Below, piece by piece: positions 53,746 to 62,936 of a stretch of DNA of 64,000 nucleotides. Under the pieces are notes generated by a model. That model did not search any database, was not told where the DNA came from, and was given only the letters and a program-made list of their open reading frames with translations. Origin of the DNA: Vibrio viridaestus (GTDB taxonomy: Bacteria > Pseudomonadota > Gammaproteobacteria > Enterobacterales > Vibrionaceae). The position numbers and the translations under genes were made by a program. The stretch lies in NCBI RefSeq assembly GCF_003856525.1, contig NZ_RJVQ01000001.1, forward strand, positions 558,001-622,000. The letters run 5' to 3'. Numbering within the stretch: the first letter of the stretch is position 1; each line of letters opens with the position of its first letter.

Positions 53746-53931
53746 TTAAGACTTAAAGTTCACGCTCTTTTTTTCTCTCACATCCACTTCCAAAGAAAAG
53801 ACATCGGGACGAGCATAATGCTTGGTCACATCAAAGTCATAGCGCGATTTAACGATCTGAGACATATCGATTTCGGCGTTTAGCAAGCCTTCTTGGTTAT
53901 ACATGGGGCTCGCAAGAAGTTTGATGACTAT
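53746..53931 (-). pseudogene. Nitrilase C-terminal remnant
   Basis: About 62 codons encode a typical nitrilase C-terminus: GLLNAEIDMSQIVKSRYDFD followed by VTKHYARPDVFSLEV. The catalytic Glu, Lys and Cys regions are absent; upstream of residue 1 of this fragment the frame runs into sequence antisense to a LysR fragment. It is a deletion remnant, not a working gene. Confidence 0.75.
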
Positions 53932-54051
53932 CCGGTCTCTATTAGCTGGCACAAAATGCGCGCTAAAGATCCTTTGATACAACAAGTGATTGAGTGGGTG
54001 AAAACCAGTTTTATAGAACAACAAGATAAGTTTCAGACTTCATCGATATAG
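53920..54051 (+). pseudogene. LysR C-terminal remnant
   Basis: On the plus strand an open frame to the stop at 54049-54051 encodes FDDYPVSISWHKMRAKDPLI then QQVIEWVKTSFIEQQDKFQT, the usual end of a LysR regulator (W-H-x-R followed by DP and a final helix). The DNA-binding and most of the effector domain are missing. Confidence 0.65.
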
Positions 54052-54084
54052 ACTGTGCTGTTTATTCAATGTCGTACTCATCAA

Positions 54085-54110
54085 TCAAAAAAGGAGCCAA
54101 TTGGCTCCTT
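54085..54110 (-). terminator. Terminator after patD
   Basis: A perfect 20-base palindrome (54091-54110), AAGGAGCCAATTGGCTCCTT, followed on the minus strand by T residues down to 54087. It ends the patD transcript. Confidence 0.92.
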
Positions 54111-54127
54111 CAGTCTTTTCACATTGC

Positions 54128-55552
54128 TTAGTGTTTGATCATCACATGACGGATAGCGGTGTAATCTTCCAAGCCGTACATCGACATATCTTTTCCATAG
54201 CCAGACATCTTCATTCCACCATGCGGAGATTCTGTACCCAGTAATAAGTGCGTATTGACCCAGGTACAACCGTATTGTAATCGTGCAGACATACGCGCTG
54301 AGCGCCCTGTGTCCGCTGTCCAGACAGAGGAAGCCAGTCCGTATTTAGAGTCATTCGCATACGCAAGCACCTGCGCTTCATCATCAAATACCGTGATCGA
54401 AACAACCGGGCCAAATACCTCGTTTTGCACGATTTCATCTTTCTGCTTGGCACCAGCAATTACGGTCGGCGCATAGAAATACCCCGGCTTATCGAGACGA
54501 TACCCACCCGTAGTCACCGAGATGTGATCAAGCTCTTTGGCTCTTTCAACAAATCCACTAATGCGCTGTAGATGAACTTCACTGGTTACAGGCCCCATTT
54601 CCACACCATCTTCGTATGGGGACCCCACTTTAATGGTCGAGGCTAACTTCGTAATTTTCTCAACGAATTCATCGTATTTACCGCGCTGTACATACACCCG
54701 GCAGGCAGCCGTACAATCCTGACCCGCGTTATAGAACCCAAAATCGCGTACGCCCTGAACGGCTTCGTCAATATTCGCATCATCAAAAACGATCACTGGG
54801 GCTTTACCGCCCAATTCCATATGCAGACGCTTCATATTCGACGAGCTCATCGACGCAATTTTCTGCCCTGTACCAACCGAGCCCGTTAACGAAATCATAC
54901 GGACCTTATCACTGGTTGATAGAAGCTCGCCTACTTGAGTTCCAGAACCGAAGACGATATTGACTACCCCAGCAGGAAAGATAGACTGCAGTATTTTGCT
55001 CATTGCCAACGTAGTCAGAGGCGTAATTTCCGATGGCTTAAGCACCACTGTATTACCTGCGGCCAAAGCAGGACCGAGCTTCCATGCCGCCATCATAAGC
55101 GGATAGTTCCACGGCGTAATGGAGGCAACAACACCAATAGGATCGCGACGAATCATCGATGTAAAGCCCGCCAGATACTCCGCACTCGCCGAGCCACTTA
55201 AACAGCGACAGGCACCAGCAAAAAAGCGAAACGTATCTGCGACGCCAGGGATCTCTTCATTCATCATCATAGAGAACGGTTTCCCCGTATCCTCACACTC
55301 AAGACGAGCCAGATACTCTCCCTGCTCTTCAATCGTGTCCGCTAATTTGAGCAATAATGCCGCACGCTCTCTTGGGGTTGTCTGCGACCAACTGTCAAAC
55401 GCCAGTTCCGCAGAATCAATCGCCATTGTAACCTGCTCGGATGTCGCTTCTTTGATAGCCGTAATAGGCTCACCACTTGAAGGATTAAGGACGACAATAT
55501 CGTCGCCTTCACCAACAACCAGTTCGCCATTAATTAACTGCAGATTTTCCAT
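54128..55552 (-). CDS. patD: 4-aminobutyraldehyde dehydrogenase
   Basis: Oxidises 4-aminobutanal to GABA. The 474-residue ALDH has exactly the length of E. coli PatD (YdcW) and close text: [56 protein letters not shown] with the catalytic Glu, [15 protein letters not shown] with the nucleophilic Cys, and the C-terminus [15 protein letters not shown]. It is separated from the putrescine genes at 34-39 kb by 15 kb, and its neighbours here are hexuronate genes. A second, less similar ALDH lies at 37711-39144. Confidence 0.92.
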   Translation of the reverse strand: MENLQLINGELVVGEGDDIVVLNPSSGEPITAIKEATSEQVTMAIDSAELAFDSWSQTTPRERAALLLKLADTIEEQGEYLARLECEDTGKPFSMMMNEEIPGVADTFRFFAGACRCLSGSASAEYLAGFTSMIRRDPIGVVASITPWNYPLMMAAWKLGPALAAGNTVVLKPSEITPLTTLAMSKILQSIFPAGVVNIVFGSGTQVGELLSTSDKVRMISLTGSVGTGQKIASMSSSNMKRLHMELGGKAPVIVFDDANIDEAVQGVRDFGFYNAGQDCTAACRVYVQRGKYDEFVEKITKLASTIKVGSPYEDGVEMGPVTSEVHLQRISGFVERAKELDHISVTTGGYRLDKPGYFYAPTVIAGAKQKDEIVQNEVFGPVVSITVFDDEAQVLAYANDSKYGLASSVWTADTGRSARMSARLQYGCTWVNTHLLLGTESPHGGMKMSGYGKDMSMYGLEDYTAIRHVMIKH

Positions 55553-55657
55553 ATGATGCTTTCCTTCTTCCTTGAGTTCGGCTGAGAACGTTTAATAATT
55601 TATTATTAATGAACCAGATAGCATCGCAAATGTAAACAGAAGATTATTTCTCTGGCT

Positions 55658-56557
55658 TTACTCCAACACATTTGGCAGTACATAACTGATGACGTCAGGA
55701 TGGAAACGAACCCAAAGACCAGGGTTTGCATCTAACTGAGCTAATCTCTGTTTTGGATCATCAGAGATCGCTGTATTCAGTACGTTCTGGTAAGTCACCT
55801 TTTTCGCTGGGGCCGTATCAGCGTCCACAACTGACTGCACAACTTTTTTCGCTGATAAGATGGCCGCAGGACCAAGCGTCAGAATAAATTTTGCCCGACG
55901 ACACTCCAGCTCATCTTGTGTATCAACGTCTGTTCCACCGGCTTTAAACTTACTGATGTGATGTTCGAGAATGGTCGAAGATATTGGAATAATACCAGCG
56001 ATATCATTGCTAGAAGCACCCGAGTTAGGTTTGATATACGCAAGATGGGACGCGCCCTCGGCTTCTGGACCATGACCGATAAAAAAGATATCTAAGCCCC
56101 CGAGCGTCTGCATGGTTTCAAGATAACGCTGCATTTCCGCTCGTATATCATCCGTTTCGGTAACCATGGGTGTAAATGACTTTATTTTGCGAAAGAAATC
56201 GGCACCCAACAGACGTTCAAAGTCGCGCACGAAACTTAATCCATTACCCATTCTCATTGGTGCCAACGCATCTTGAGTAAACACGTTGAGCCGCGCAAGA
56301 AGAGGATCGATTGACGTTCCCTGAGCCAGCTTACCCAAATATTTATGAAGAGCCTGAGCCCCGCGCCCACCTAATAGTGCAATATTGATGTCGCCTTGCT
56401 TGTTTCTCGCCACTTGCTGCAACTGTTCAAACATCGCCAGTCCAACTGACTGTTCATCGGGTAAAATGGTCGGAACGATAGACTTTGCAGCAGGTAAGGT
56501 AATTGGTGCATGCTCAGTGGCAATCCATGTATTTTTATCTTGTGAAATCGTCGACAT
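55658..56557 (-). CDS. NagB/6-phosphogluconolactonase-fold protein
   Basis: A 299-residue protein of the sugar-phosphate isomerase fold shared by glucosamine-6-phosphate deaminase and 6-phosphogluconolactonase. Landmarks: NIALLGGRGAQALHKYLGKL (phosphate loop region), LNVFTQDALAPMRMGNGLSFV, and LDIFFIGHGPEAEGASHLAY (the G-x-G-x-x-G-H active-site-like segment, with altered order). The C-terminal part is unusual, and canonical catalytic residues are not all obvious, so I do not call a reaction. It is separated from uxaA by a strong terminator, so it may have its own promoter. A role with hexuronate or sugar acid phosphates is plausible. Confidence 0.7.
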   Translation of the reverse strand: MSTISQDKNTWIATEHAPITLPAAKSIVPTILPDEQSVGLAMFEQLQQVARNKQGDINIALLGGRGAQALHKYLGKLAQGTSIDPLLARLNVFTQDALAPMRMGNGLSFVRDFERLLGADFFRKIKSFTPMVTETDDIRAEMQRYLETMQTLGGLDIFFIGHGPEAEGASHLAYIKPNSGASSNDIAGIIPISSTILEHHISKFKAGGTDVDTQDELECRRAKFILTLGPAAILSAKKVVQSVVDADTAPAKKVTYQNVLNTAISDDPKQRLAQLDANPGLWVRFHPDVISYVLPNVLE

Positions 56558-56605
56558 AGAACTTTCCCATGAGTAATTAGTGCCGGGTCTTATTCAGCTT
56601 AAATG

Positions 56606-56636
56606 AAAAAAACCCCTTAGCAAAAGTGATAAGGGG
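56606..56636 (-). terminator. Terminator after uxaA
   Basis: CCCCTTA/TAAGGGG arms (56613-56619, 56630-56636) followed on the minus strand by seven T residues. Ends the uxaC-uxaB-uxaA transcript. Confidence 0.92.
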
Positions 56637-56662
56637 CCCGAAAAGTAAAAGCAGGTAAATGA

Positions 56663-58150
56663 TTACAGCGTTACACCGCTTTTAAAGACAGCGATTTCCC
56701 TAAAGTCATTCTTCTCATTGCAGGTCGGTTTGCCATTGACGTGCTCCACAACTGTATCAACGAATTGAACCAGTAATTCCTGCATGGAAACGCCTTCCAC
56801 TAATGAACCGGCATTAAAATCGATCCAGTGTGGTTTTCTCTGCGCCAAACCACTGTTTGTCGCCAATTTCAGCGTTGGTACAGGTCCACCATACGGTGTG
56901 CCACGGCCGGTACTGAATAAAATCATCTGACAACCTGCCATAGAGAGTGCGCTAGTTGCAATGGCATCGTTGCCTGGAGCACTCAAGAGATTGAGTCCGT
57001 GATGCGACAGTGTTTCTCCGTATCGCAGCACATCAATCACCTTACTTTGTCCCGCTTTTTGTGTGCATCCCAGTGACTTTTCTTCCAGTGTGGAAATGCC
57101 GCCTGCTTTGTTGCCCGGAGATGGGTTCTCATAAATCGGCTGCTTATGATCGATAAAGTACTGCTTAAAGTCATTAACCATAGCCACCGTGGCATCGAAG
57201 GTTGCTTCGTCCTGACAGCGACTCATCAATATTTGTTCCGCACCAAACATCTCTGGTACCTCTGTCAATACTGATGTACCACCATGAGTGATCACATAAT
57301 CAGAGAAATGACCCAGCAACGGGTTTGCGGTAATACCAGAGAATCCGTCTGAGCCACCACACTCTAAACCAAAAGACAGTTCACTCAGTTTTCCTGGCTC
57401 ACGTTGATCGCCGCTCATCACTTCCACTAATTCTTTGAGCTGAGATAAACCATGCCCCACTTCATCGTTATGGCTTTGGCAAACCATAAAACGTACCCGG
57501 CTCTCGTCAAACTCGCCAAGCGTGTCTTTGAACACCGAAATCTGGTTATTTTCACAGCCTAAACCAACGACCAGTACCCCTCCGGCATTTGGGTGCTTCA
57601 CCAGATTTTGTAGCAACGTCTTCGTATTTGAATGGTCATCACCAAGTTGCGAACATCCATACTGATGAGTGAAGATATGTACACCATCAACGTGAGAAAG
57701 ATCGACCTCTTTCTCCAGCTGATTTTTCATCATCTTCGCCATAGCATTTACACAGCCAACTGTGGGAATGATCCACAGCTCGTTACGAATACCAACGCCA
57801 CCATTTGCACGACGATAAATAGATACATCACGATCTTCAAGACTCGTTGATACTTCTTTAAAATCAGTCTGATATTGATAGGTGCTCAGATCACTGAGGT
57901 TAGTCTTAAGATTGTGTTGCGACAGATGCTGCCCAACCGCTACAGGCTCTAAAACATGCGCAATCGGATAACCATACTTCACAACCAGCTCATTAGGTTG
58001 CAAGTCAACCAAAGCTACCTTATGTGCCTGAGGAACATCCTGCTGAAGAACAACGGTCTGACCCGCTACGGAGAGTTCACTCCCCGCAGATAGGTCTTTT
58101 AATGCCACAGCAACATTGTCGTTCGGGTGAATTTTAAATAAAGCGTCCAC
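56663..58150 (-). CDS. uxaA: Altronate dehydratase
   Basis: Converts D-altronate to 2-keto-3-deoxygluconate in galacturonate catabolism. The 495-residue UxaA has the N-terminal SAF-like domain (residues 1-90) and the catalytic part with GVGIRNELWIIPTVGCVNAM, THQYGCSQLGDDHSNT, FGLECGGSDGFSGITANP and STGRGTPYGGPVPTLKLATN. It lies 7 bases after uxaB and precedes a strong terminator, making it last of the uxaCBA operon. Confidence 0.96.
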   Translation of the reverse strand: MDALFKIHPNDNVAVALKDLSAGSELSVAGQTVVLQQDVPQAHKVALVDLQPNELVVKYGYPIAHVLEPVAVGQHLSQHNLKTNLSDLSTYQYQTDFKEVSTSLEDRDVSIYRRANGGVGIRNELWIIPTVGCVNAMAKMMKNQLEKEVDLSHVDGVHIFTHQYGCSQLGDDHSNTKTLLQNLVKHPNAGGVLVVGLGCENNQISVFKDTLGEFDESRVRFMVCQSHNDEVGHGLSQLKELVEVMSGDQREPGKLSELSFGLECGGSDGFSGITANPLLGHFSDYVITHGGTSVLTEVPEMFGAEQILMSRCQDEATFDATVAMVNDFKQYFIDHKQPIYENPSPGNKAGGISTLEEKSLGCTQKAGQSKVIDVLRYGETLSHHGLNLLSAPGNDAIATSALSMAGCQMILFSTGRGTPYGGPVPTLKLATNSGLAQRKPHWIDFNAGSLVEGVSMQELLVQFVDTVVEHVNGKPTCNEKNDFREIAVFKSGVTL

Positions 58151-58157
58151 TTTGACC

Positions 58158-59621
58158 TCACAATAATGCGGCTAGCGCGTTACGAACGCCATCACGACGA
58201 ATTTTTGCAACATAGCTTGAGACAGTTTCAACCAGTCCAACCACTTTGGTCAGATCGTGATCCCAGTGAGCTTTGTTCGCCAAAATCTCAGAAACTAAAT
58301 CAGTAATCTGGATCTGACCTGCTTCAACTTGTGGCCATTTTTCAGCGTAGAAATCGAGCCAATGCTGATCGTCTGCTAAGTCGAAACTGCCTTGTTCACG
58401 TTTCCCTTGATAAAACGCGATAAGCGCAGCCAAAGCAAACGTCAGATATTTTGGAAGAACACCGTTCTTCTCTTGATACGCGAGTAATTGAGGCAAGTTA
58501 CGTGTTTTAAATTTCGTCATGCTGTTTAACGAAATGGACAATAGCTGATGCTGAATGTAAGGGTTTCTAAAACGATTCAGAACATCATTAGCGAACCCTT
58601 CCAGCTCATCTTTTGGCAACGATAAAGTTGGGATGATTTCATCAAAGATCAGCCCTTTGAGATACGATTCCATCTGCTCATCCGCCATACTTTCACCGAC
58701 GGTATCAATACCGGATAGGAAAGAGACAGGTACTAACGCAGTATGCGCACCATTCAGGATCGCTACCTTGCGTTCTTTATATGGCTTAATGTCATCAACA
58801 ATCAGAATATTCAGAGCGTTATCGATATTCAGTTGATCGAGACACAGCTTTTGATACAACGATTCTGGACCCTGAATAACAAAAAGATAAAAGTGCTCAG
58901 CACATACCATAAATGTATCGTTGTAGCCAATCTGCTGCTGTAACTGTTCACTTTCATCGCGAGGATAACCAGTTACAATACGGTCAACTAAGGTAGAACA
59001 GAATGTGTTGGCTTCATCAATCCAAATGGCAAACTCAGATGGTAAGGACCACAGTTCGACGTACTTGTGTACGATAGCTTTTAACGCTTCACCGTTATAA
59101 TCGATTAACTCACAAGGAACAATGATCCAACCTTTTGAACTGTCGCCATTAAATGCCTGAAAACGCTCGAACAGCATTTTGGTTAACTTCGCTGGGTAGC
59201 TGCTTGGGGGCATATCAGCAAGCTTATCAGAATCTACGTAAGCAATACCGGCTTCAGTGGTATTAGAGAAAATGATTTCAATGTCTTCGTTACGCGCTAA
59301 ATCCAGCAACTTATCGAAATCTTTTACTGCAGAGATCTCACGAGACACACTGGAAATAATACGAGATTCAGCAACCGCTTCACCTTTGCCGTTAATACCA
59401 CGGATAAAAGTGGTATAAAGACCATTCTGAGTATCCAAACTTGGCGGAAAGTTGCTATCGATAGGTCTTACAACCACAACACCAGAGTTCAATGTGGTAT
59501 GTTCGTTTAGCTGATCAATCTGCCAGTCAAGAAATGCGCGTAGGAAATTCCCTTCGCCGAACTGAATTATTTTTTCTGGGTATGTAGGGTAGCTAAAGTC
59601 GGTTCTATTAAGTTGTTTCAT
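58158..59621 (-). CDS. uxaB: Tagaturonate reductase (altronate oxidoreductase)
   Basis: NAD-dependent reduction of D-tagaturonate to D-altronate. The 487-residue protein from the ATG at 59621 starts [20 protein letters not shown], aligning with E. coli UxaB, and continues [17 protein letters not shown] (nucleotide-binding) and [20 protein letters not shown], the mannitol-dehydrogenase-family active-site Lys and neighbouring residues. A longer frame from 59639 exists. It is the middle gene of the operon. Confidence 0.95.
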   Translation of the reverse strand: MKQLNRTDFSYPTYPEKIIQFGEGNFLRAFLDWQIDQLNEHTTLNSGVVVVRPIDSNFPPSLDTQNGLYTTFIRGINGKGEAVAESRIISSVSREISAVKDFDKLLDLARNEDIEIIFSNTTEAGIAYVDSDKLADMPPSSYPAKLTKMLFERFQAFNGDSSKGWIIVPCELIDYNGEALKAIVHKYVELWSLPSEFAIWIDEANTFCSTLVDRIVTGYPRDESEQLQQQIGYNDTFMVCAEHFYLFVIQGPESLYQKLCLDQLNIDNALNILIVDDIKPYKERKVAILNGAHTALVPVSFLSGIDTVGESMADEQMESYLKGLIFDEIIPTLSLPKDELEGFANDVLNRFRNPYIQHQLLSISLNSMTKFKTRNLPQLLAYQEKNGVLPKYLTFALAALIAFYQGKREQGSFDLADDQHWLDFYAEKWPQVEAGQIQITDLVSEILANKAHWDHDLTKVVGLVETVSSYVAKIRRDGVRNALAALL

Positions 59622-59652
59622 TAGTTTTATTCCCGTCATCTAGATAGGTTTA

Positions 59653-61059
59653 TTAATTGAATGCGAAGTAGTTTTTAGCGTTGTGATAACAGATATCAGC
59701 CACCATTTTGCTCAATAGATCAAAATCGTTCGGCGCTTCACCATTCGCTACCCAATTCGCGAGCATTTCACAGAGGATGCGACGGAAATACTCATGTCGT
59801 GTGTAAGATAAGAAACTGCGGCTATCCGTTAGCATGCCGACGAAACGACTCAATAATCCCAATTGAGCTAACTGAGTCATTTGACGTTCCATGCCATCTT
59901 TTTGATCGTTAAACCACCAGCCAGAGCCAAACTGGATTTTTCCTGGCGTGCCACCACCTTGGAAGTTACCGCACATGGTCGCGAGCACTTCGTTATCACG
60001 AGGGTTCAGGCAATAAAGAATCGTTTTAGGTAAAGAATCATCTTTCGCTAATGCATTTAACAATTTAGCCAAAGGTTCAGCGACTAGGCCGTCGTTTATA
60101 GAATCGAAACCAGTATCAGGACCAAGCAGATTAAACATCCGTTCGTTATTGTTGCGTAGTGCGCCGATATGATATTGCTGCGCCCATCCCCGTTTAGCGT
60201 ACTCTCGTCCTAAGAACACCAACACGGCGGTTTTAAACTGAGCGGTTTCCAGTTTACTAACTTCGCCGCCAGCCAAGCGTTTGGCAAGAATGGTATCCAG
60301 TTGCAACTCGGTGGCGTCGGCATATGACACCGTATCCAGAGCGTGGTCAGCAATACAACATCCTCGATCGGCGAAGTAATCTAAGCGGACTAATAACGCC
60401 TGACAGAGGTCTTCGAAATTCTGAATATCAGTAGAAGACACTTTGGCAAGTTGGCTGATGTAATCAACAAAGGTATCAAGATGAATATTGAATGCTTTAT
60501 CAGGACGCCAGCTGGGCAGCATCTTGACCGAGAAACCAGGATCAGCAGCGACGACATCATGAGACTCAAGGCTGTCGATAGGATCGTCGGTTGTCCCGAC
60601 CATCTCAACATTCATGTTGTGCATAATGGAACGGGCAGAAAATTCAGGGCTGGAAAGCATTTCATTACACTGATTCCACACCTGCTCTGCGTTTTTTTCG
60701 CTTAAGACGATATCTGTTATACCAAATGGTCTTCTTAACTCTAAATGAGTCCAATGAAATATTGGATTCCCAATCGTGGCAGGAACCGTCTTAGCAAACG
60801 CGAGAAACTTCTCTTTATCTGAAGCATCACCAGTACAAAAACGTTCATCAACGCCATTACTGCGCATCGCTCGCCATTTATAGTGATCGCCTCTTAACCA
60901 AATGTCAGTTAGGTTTGTGAACTGATAATCACTAGCAACTTGATGCGGAGGAAGATGGCAGTGGTAATCAATGATAGGCAGAGATGCTGCAACATCATGA
61001 TAAAGGCGCTGAGCTAAATCAGTCGTCAGTAAGAAATCAGGACATAGAAAAGGCTTCAT
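59653..61059 (-). CDS. uxaC: Uronate isomerase (glucuronate isomerase)
   Basis: Isomerises D-glucuronate to fructuronate and D-galacturonate to tagaturonate. The 468-residue amidohydrolase-related enzyme has [18 protein letters not shown] near residue 30 with the metal His residues, [11 protein letters not shown], and the C-terminal [20 protein letters not shown]. It heads the uxaCBA operon on the minus strand; an ExuR box lies 17 bases ahead of its start. Products feed uxaB and uxaA; uxuA/B for the glucuronate branch are not in view. Confidence 0.96.
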   Translation of the reverse strand: MKPFLCPDFLLTTDLAQRLYHDVAASLPIIDYHCHLPPHQVASDYQFTNLTDIWLRGDHYKWRAMRSNGVDERFCTGDASDKEKFLAFAKTVPATIGNPIFHWTHLELRRPFGITDIVLSEKNAEQVWNQCNEMLSSPEFSARSIMHNMNVEMVGTTDDPIDSLESHDVVAADPGFSVKMLPSWRPDKAFNIHLDTFVDYISQLAKVSSTDIQNFEDLCQALLVRLDYFADRGCCIADHALDTVSYADATELQLDTILAKRLAGGEVSKLETAQFKTAVLVFLGREYAKRGWAQQYHIGALRNNNERMFNLLGPDTGFDSINDGLVAEPLAKLLNALAKDDSLPKTILYCLNPRDNEVLATMCGNFQGGGTPGKIQFGSGWWFNDQKDGMERQMTQLAQLGLLSRFVGMLTDSRSFLSYTRHEYFRRILCEMLANWVANGEAPNDFDLLSKMVADICYHNAKNYFAFN

Positions 61060-61075
61060 CGTTTATAAAATCCAG

Positions 61076-61088
61076 TTGTTATACCAAT
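61076..61088. promoter_or_regulatory. ExuR box near uxaC
   Basis: TTGTTATACCAAT, the inverse of the box at 27305-27321 in front of exuR, lies 17 bases upstream of the uxaC start codon. Confidence 0.72.
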
Positions 61089-61207
61089 ATTTATAATCTA
61101 CTTTGATTTGAATGATTAATCAAACAAATCAAAAAACCATACTTATCTTTATTTTTCATATACTTATACAAACAACACCATTTATAAGCACATAAAAATA
61201 GTGGTTT

Positions 61208-61223
61208 TGTTACCTAGATCATA
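61208..61223. promoter_or_regulatory. CRP-like site
   Basis: TGTTA, six bases, TCATA departs from the TGTGA-N6-TCACA consensus by one base in each half. It lies midway between the two divergent hexuronate operons. Confidence 0.55.
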
Positions 61224-61281
61224 TTTTTGGAAATCAAAACACAACAGAGATCTCATTATTTGATTAGACACCAAGAAAGAT

Positions 61282-61294
61282 TTGTTAGACCAAT
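61282..61294. promoter_or_regulatory. ExuR box near the hexuronate TRAP operon
   Basis: TTGTTAGACCAAT differs by one base from the box next to uxaC. It lies 69 bases upstream of the dctP start codon. Confidence 0.68.
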
Positions 61295-61362
61295 TATTAT
61301 AGGTCGTAGTTTACGAAAGCAAGATTTGCATTACTCATATAACAAACGACGAAAGGTCTACT

Positions 61363-62349
61363 ATGAAAAAAACTTTACTCACCCGTTCTATATTGCTGGC
61401 TGCACCGTTCCTGTTTGGCGCGTTTTCAGCTAATGCGGTCGAAAAAGTCACTTTGAAACTAGCCCACAACTTAGATACCAACCACGTGGTACACCAAGCT
61501 ATCAAAAAGATGGCTGATGAGTTAAAAGAAATGTCTGACGGCAAGATTCGTCTACGTATCTACCCAGGTGGTCAAATGGGCGGACCGCGCGAAACACTTG
61601 AGCTGATTCAAAATGGTGCGCTGGATATGACGAAAGCCAGTGCAAGTGAAATGGAGCCCTTTGCTTCTTACTATTCTGTTTTCAGTCTTCCGTATCTGTT
61701 TAAAGATAACGAGCACTTTAACAAGGTCATCTACGGACCAATTGGCAAAGACATGATGCAAGGCACAGCAGACAAAGGTTTCATTGGCCTAGCTGCTTAT
61801 CAGGCTGGTACTCGTAGCTTCTATGCTAAAAAGCCAATTCGTACTCCTGAAGACATGAAAGGTCTAAAAGTGCGAGTGGTCGCAACGCCAACAACTGTGA
61901 AACTGATTGAACTCCTAGGTGGCGCTCCGGCTCCTATCCCATTTGGTGAAGTGTATACCGCGCTTCAACAAGGTGTGATTGATGCGGCAGAAAACAACGA
62001 ACCTTCTTACGTTCAAACTCGTCACGTTGAAGTTGCAAAATATTATTCAGAAGACCAGCACACTTCTGTTCCTGACTTTTTGATTATTTCTACCAGCACA
62101 TGGGACAAGCTTTCAGACGAAGCAAAAGAGATGATCAATAAAGCAGCTGCGGATTCCGAACAATACGAAGCAAAACTTTGGGAAGAGCAAGTTAAAAAAT
62201 CACGTGCAGAAGCTGTAGCCTCAGGAGCAGAATTTATCCAAGTTGATAAAGGTCCGTTCCGTGAAGCATTAAAACCGCTGTATGACGATTTCCGCAACGA
62301 CCCAGCGAAATCAAAATGGCTAAGCCGCATAGAAGAAGCTGAGAAATAA
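61363..62349 (+). CDS. TRAP binding protein, probable hexuronate receptor
   Basis: A 328-residue DctP-type receptor with signal peptide MKKTLLTRSILLAAPFLFGAFSANA. Mature part: VTLKLAHNLDTNHVVHQAIKKM, YPGGQMGGPRETLELIQNGALDM, the arginine motif KGLKVRVVATPTTVKLIELLGG that binds a carboxylate, and PIPFGEVYTALQQGVIDAAENN. It is divergent from uxaC with shared ExuR boxes, so galacturonate or glucuronate is the expected ligand. AAAGG precedes the ATG. Confidence 0.92.
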   Translation: MKKTLLTRSILLAAPFLFGAFSANAVEKVTLKLAHNLDTNHVVHQAIKKMADELKEMSDGKIRLRIYPGGQMGGPRETLELIQNGALDMTKASASEMEPFASYYSVFSLPYLFKDNEHFNKVIYGPIGKDMMQGTADKGFIGLAAYQAGTRSFYAKKPIRTPEDMKGLKVRVVATPTTVKLIELLGGAPAPIPFGEVYTALQQGVIDAAENNEPSYVQTRHVEVAKYYSEDQHTSVPDFLIISTSTWDKLSDEAKEMINKAAADSEQYEAKLWEEQVKKSRAEAVASGAEFIQVDKGPFREALKPLYDDFRNDPAKSKWLSRIEEAEK

Positions 62350-62373
62350 GCCTCTTTCAGGTTAGAAAATAAT

Positions 62374-62396
62374 GACGGGAGCGACAGTCTCCCGTC
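62374..62396 (+). terminator. Hairpin between TRAP dctP and dctQ
   Basis: GACGGGAG/CTCCCGTC arms with a seven-base loop, no T run. Likely an mRNA-stabilising or attenuating element. Confidence 0.6.
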
Positions 62397-62408
62397 TGGA
62401 GACGTACC

Positions 62409-62936
62409 ATGAATGTAAATTCGATAAAGAAGCCTGTTGATACCGTTATCGCGACGATTACCGTTTCGATTATGAGCATACTTGTTGTCTGTGTTGTTTG
62501 GCAGGTCTTCAGTCGTTACGTACTAAACCAACCAAGTACTATGACGGACGAAATCGCGCGCTTCAGCATGATTTGGGTTGGTTTACTTGGCGCCGCTTAT
62601 ACTGTTGGCGCAAAACGCCATTTGGCGATAGATCTGTTCACATGCAACTTATCCCCGGCAAAGAAGAGAATAAATCAGCTCATCATTAACCTTTTAGTGA
62701 TGACTTTTGCGGTGTCAGTAATGGTTGTAGGTGGAGCCAGACTGGTTCTTAAAGTTCTAAATACCCACCAAGTATCGCCTGCGATGCAACTTCCGATGGG
62801 TTATGTCTATGCGGTATTACCGCTTGCTGGCTTTATTATTGCGCTTTACTGCGCGCTAGCAATTTTAGAGGCGTTACCCAGCTGTCAGACGGCGAATGAA
62901 AAAACTCAATCGAATAACCTAGAGGAGAACGCATAA
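62409..62936 (+). CDS. TRAP small permease (hexuronate system)
   Basis: A 175-residue DctQ-type protein with four hydrophobic segments, including VFSRYVLNQPSTMTDEIARFSMIWVGLLGAAYTVG, which is the family core. GGAG lies 8 bases before the ATG. Its stop overlaps the start of the large permease (TAATG), so translation is coupled. Membrane component paired with DctM. Confidence 0.92.
   Translation: MNVNSIKKPVDTVIATITVSIMSILVVCVVWQVFSRYVLNQPSTMTDEIARFSMIWVGLLGAAYTVGAKRHLAIDLFTCNLSPAKKRINQLIINLLVMTFAVSVMVVGGARLVLKVLNTHQVSPAMQLPMGYVYAVLPLAGFIIALYCALAILEALPSCQTANEKTQSNNLEENA

Larger units (their letters stand above)
61060..61362. other. Divergent regulatory region uxaC / hexuronate TRAP
   Basis: About 300 bases between two divergent operons, with an ExuR box near each gene, a CRP-like site in the middle, and an inverted repeat TTTGATTTG/CAAATCAAA (61102-61110, 61125-61133). 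This is consistent with substrate induction plus catabolite control of both operons. Confidence 0.7.

Noticed and set aside
54255-55556. Several long antisense frames within patD
   Set aside because: They are shadows of a conserved dehydrogenase and none resembles a protein family.
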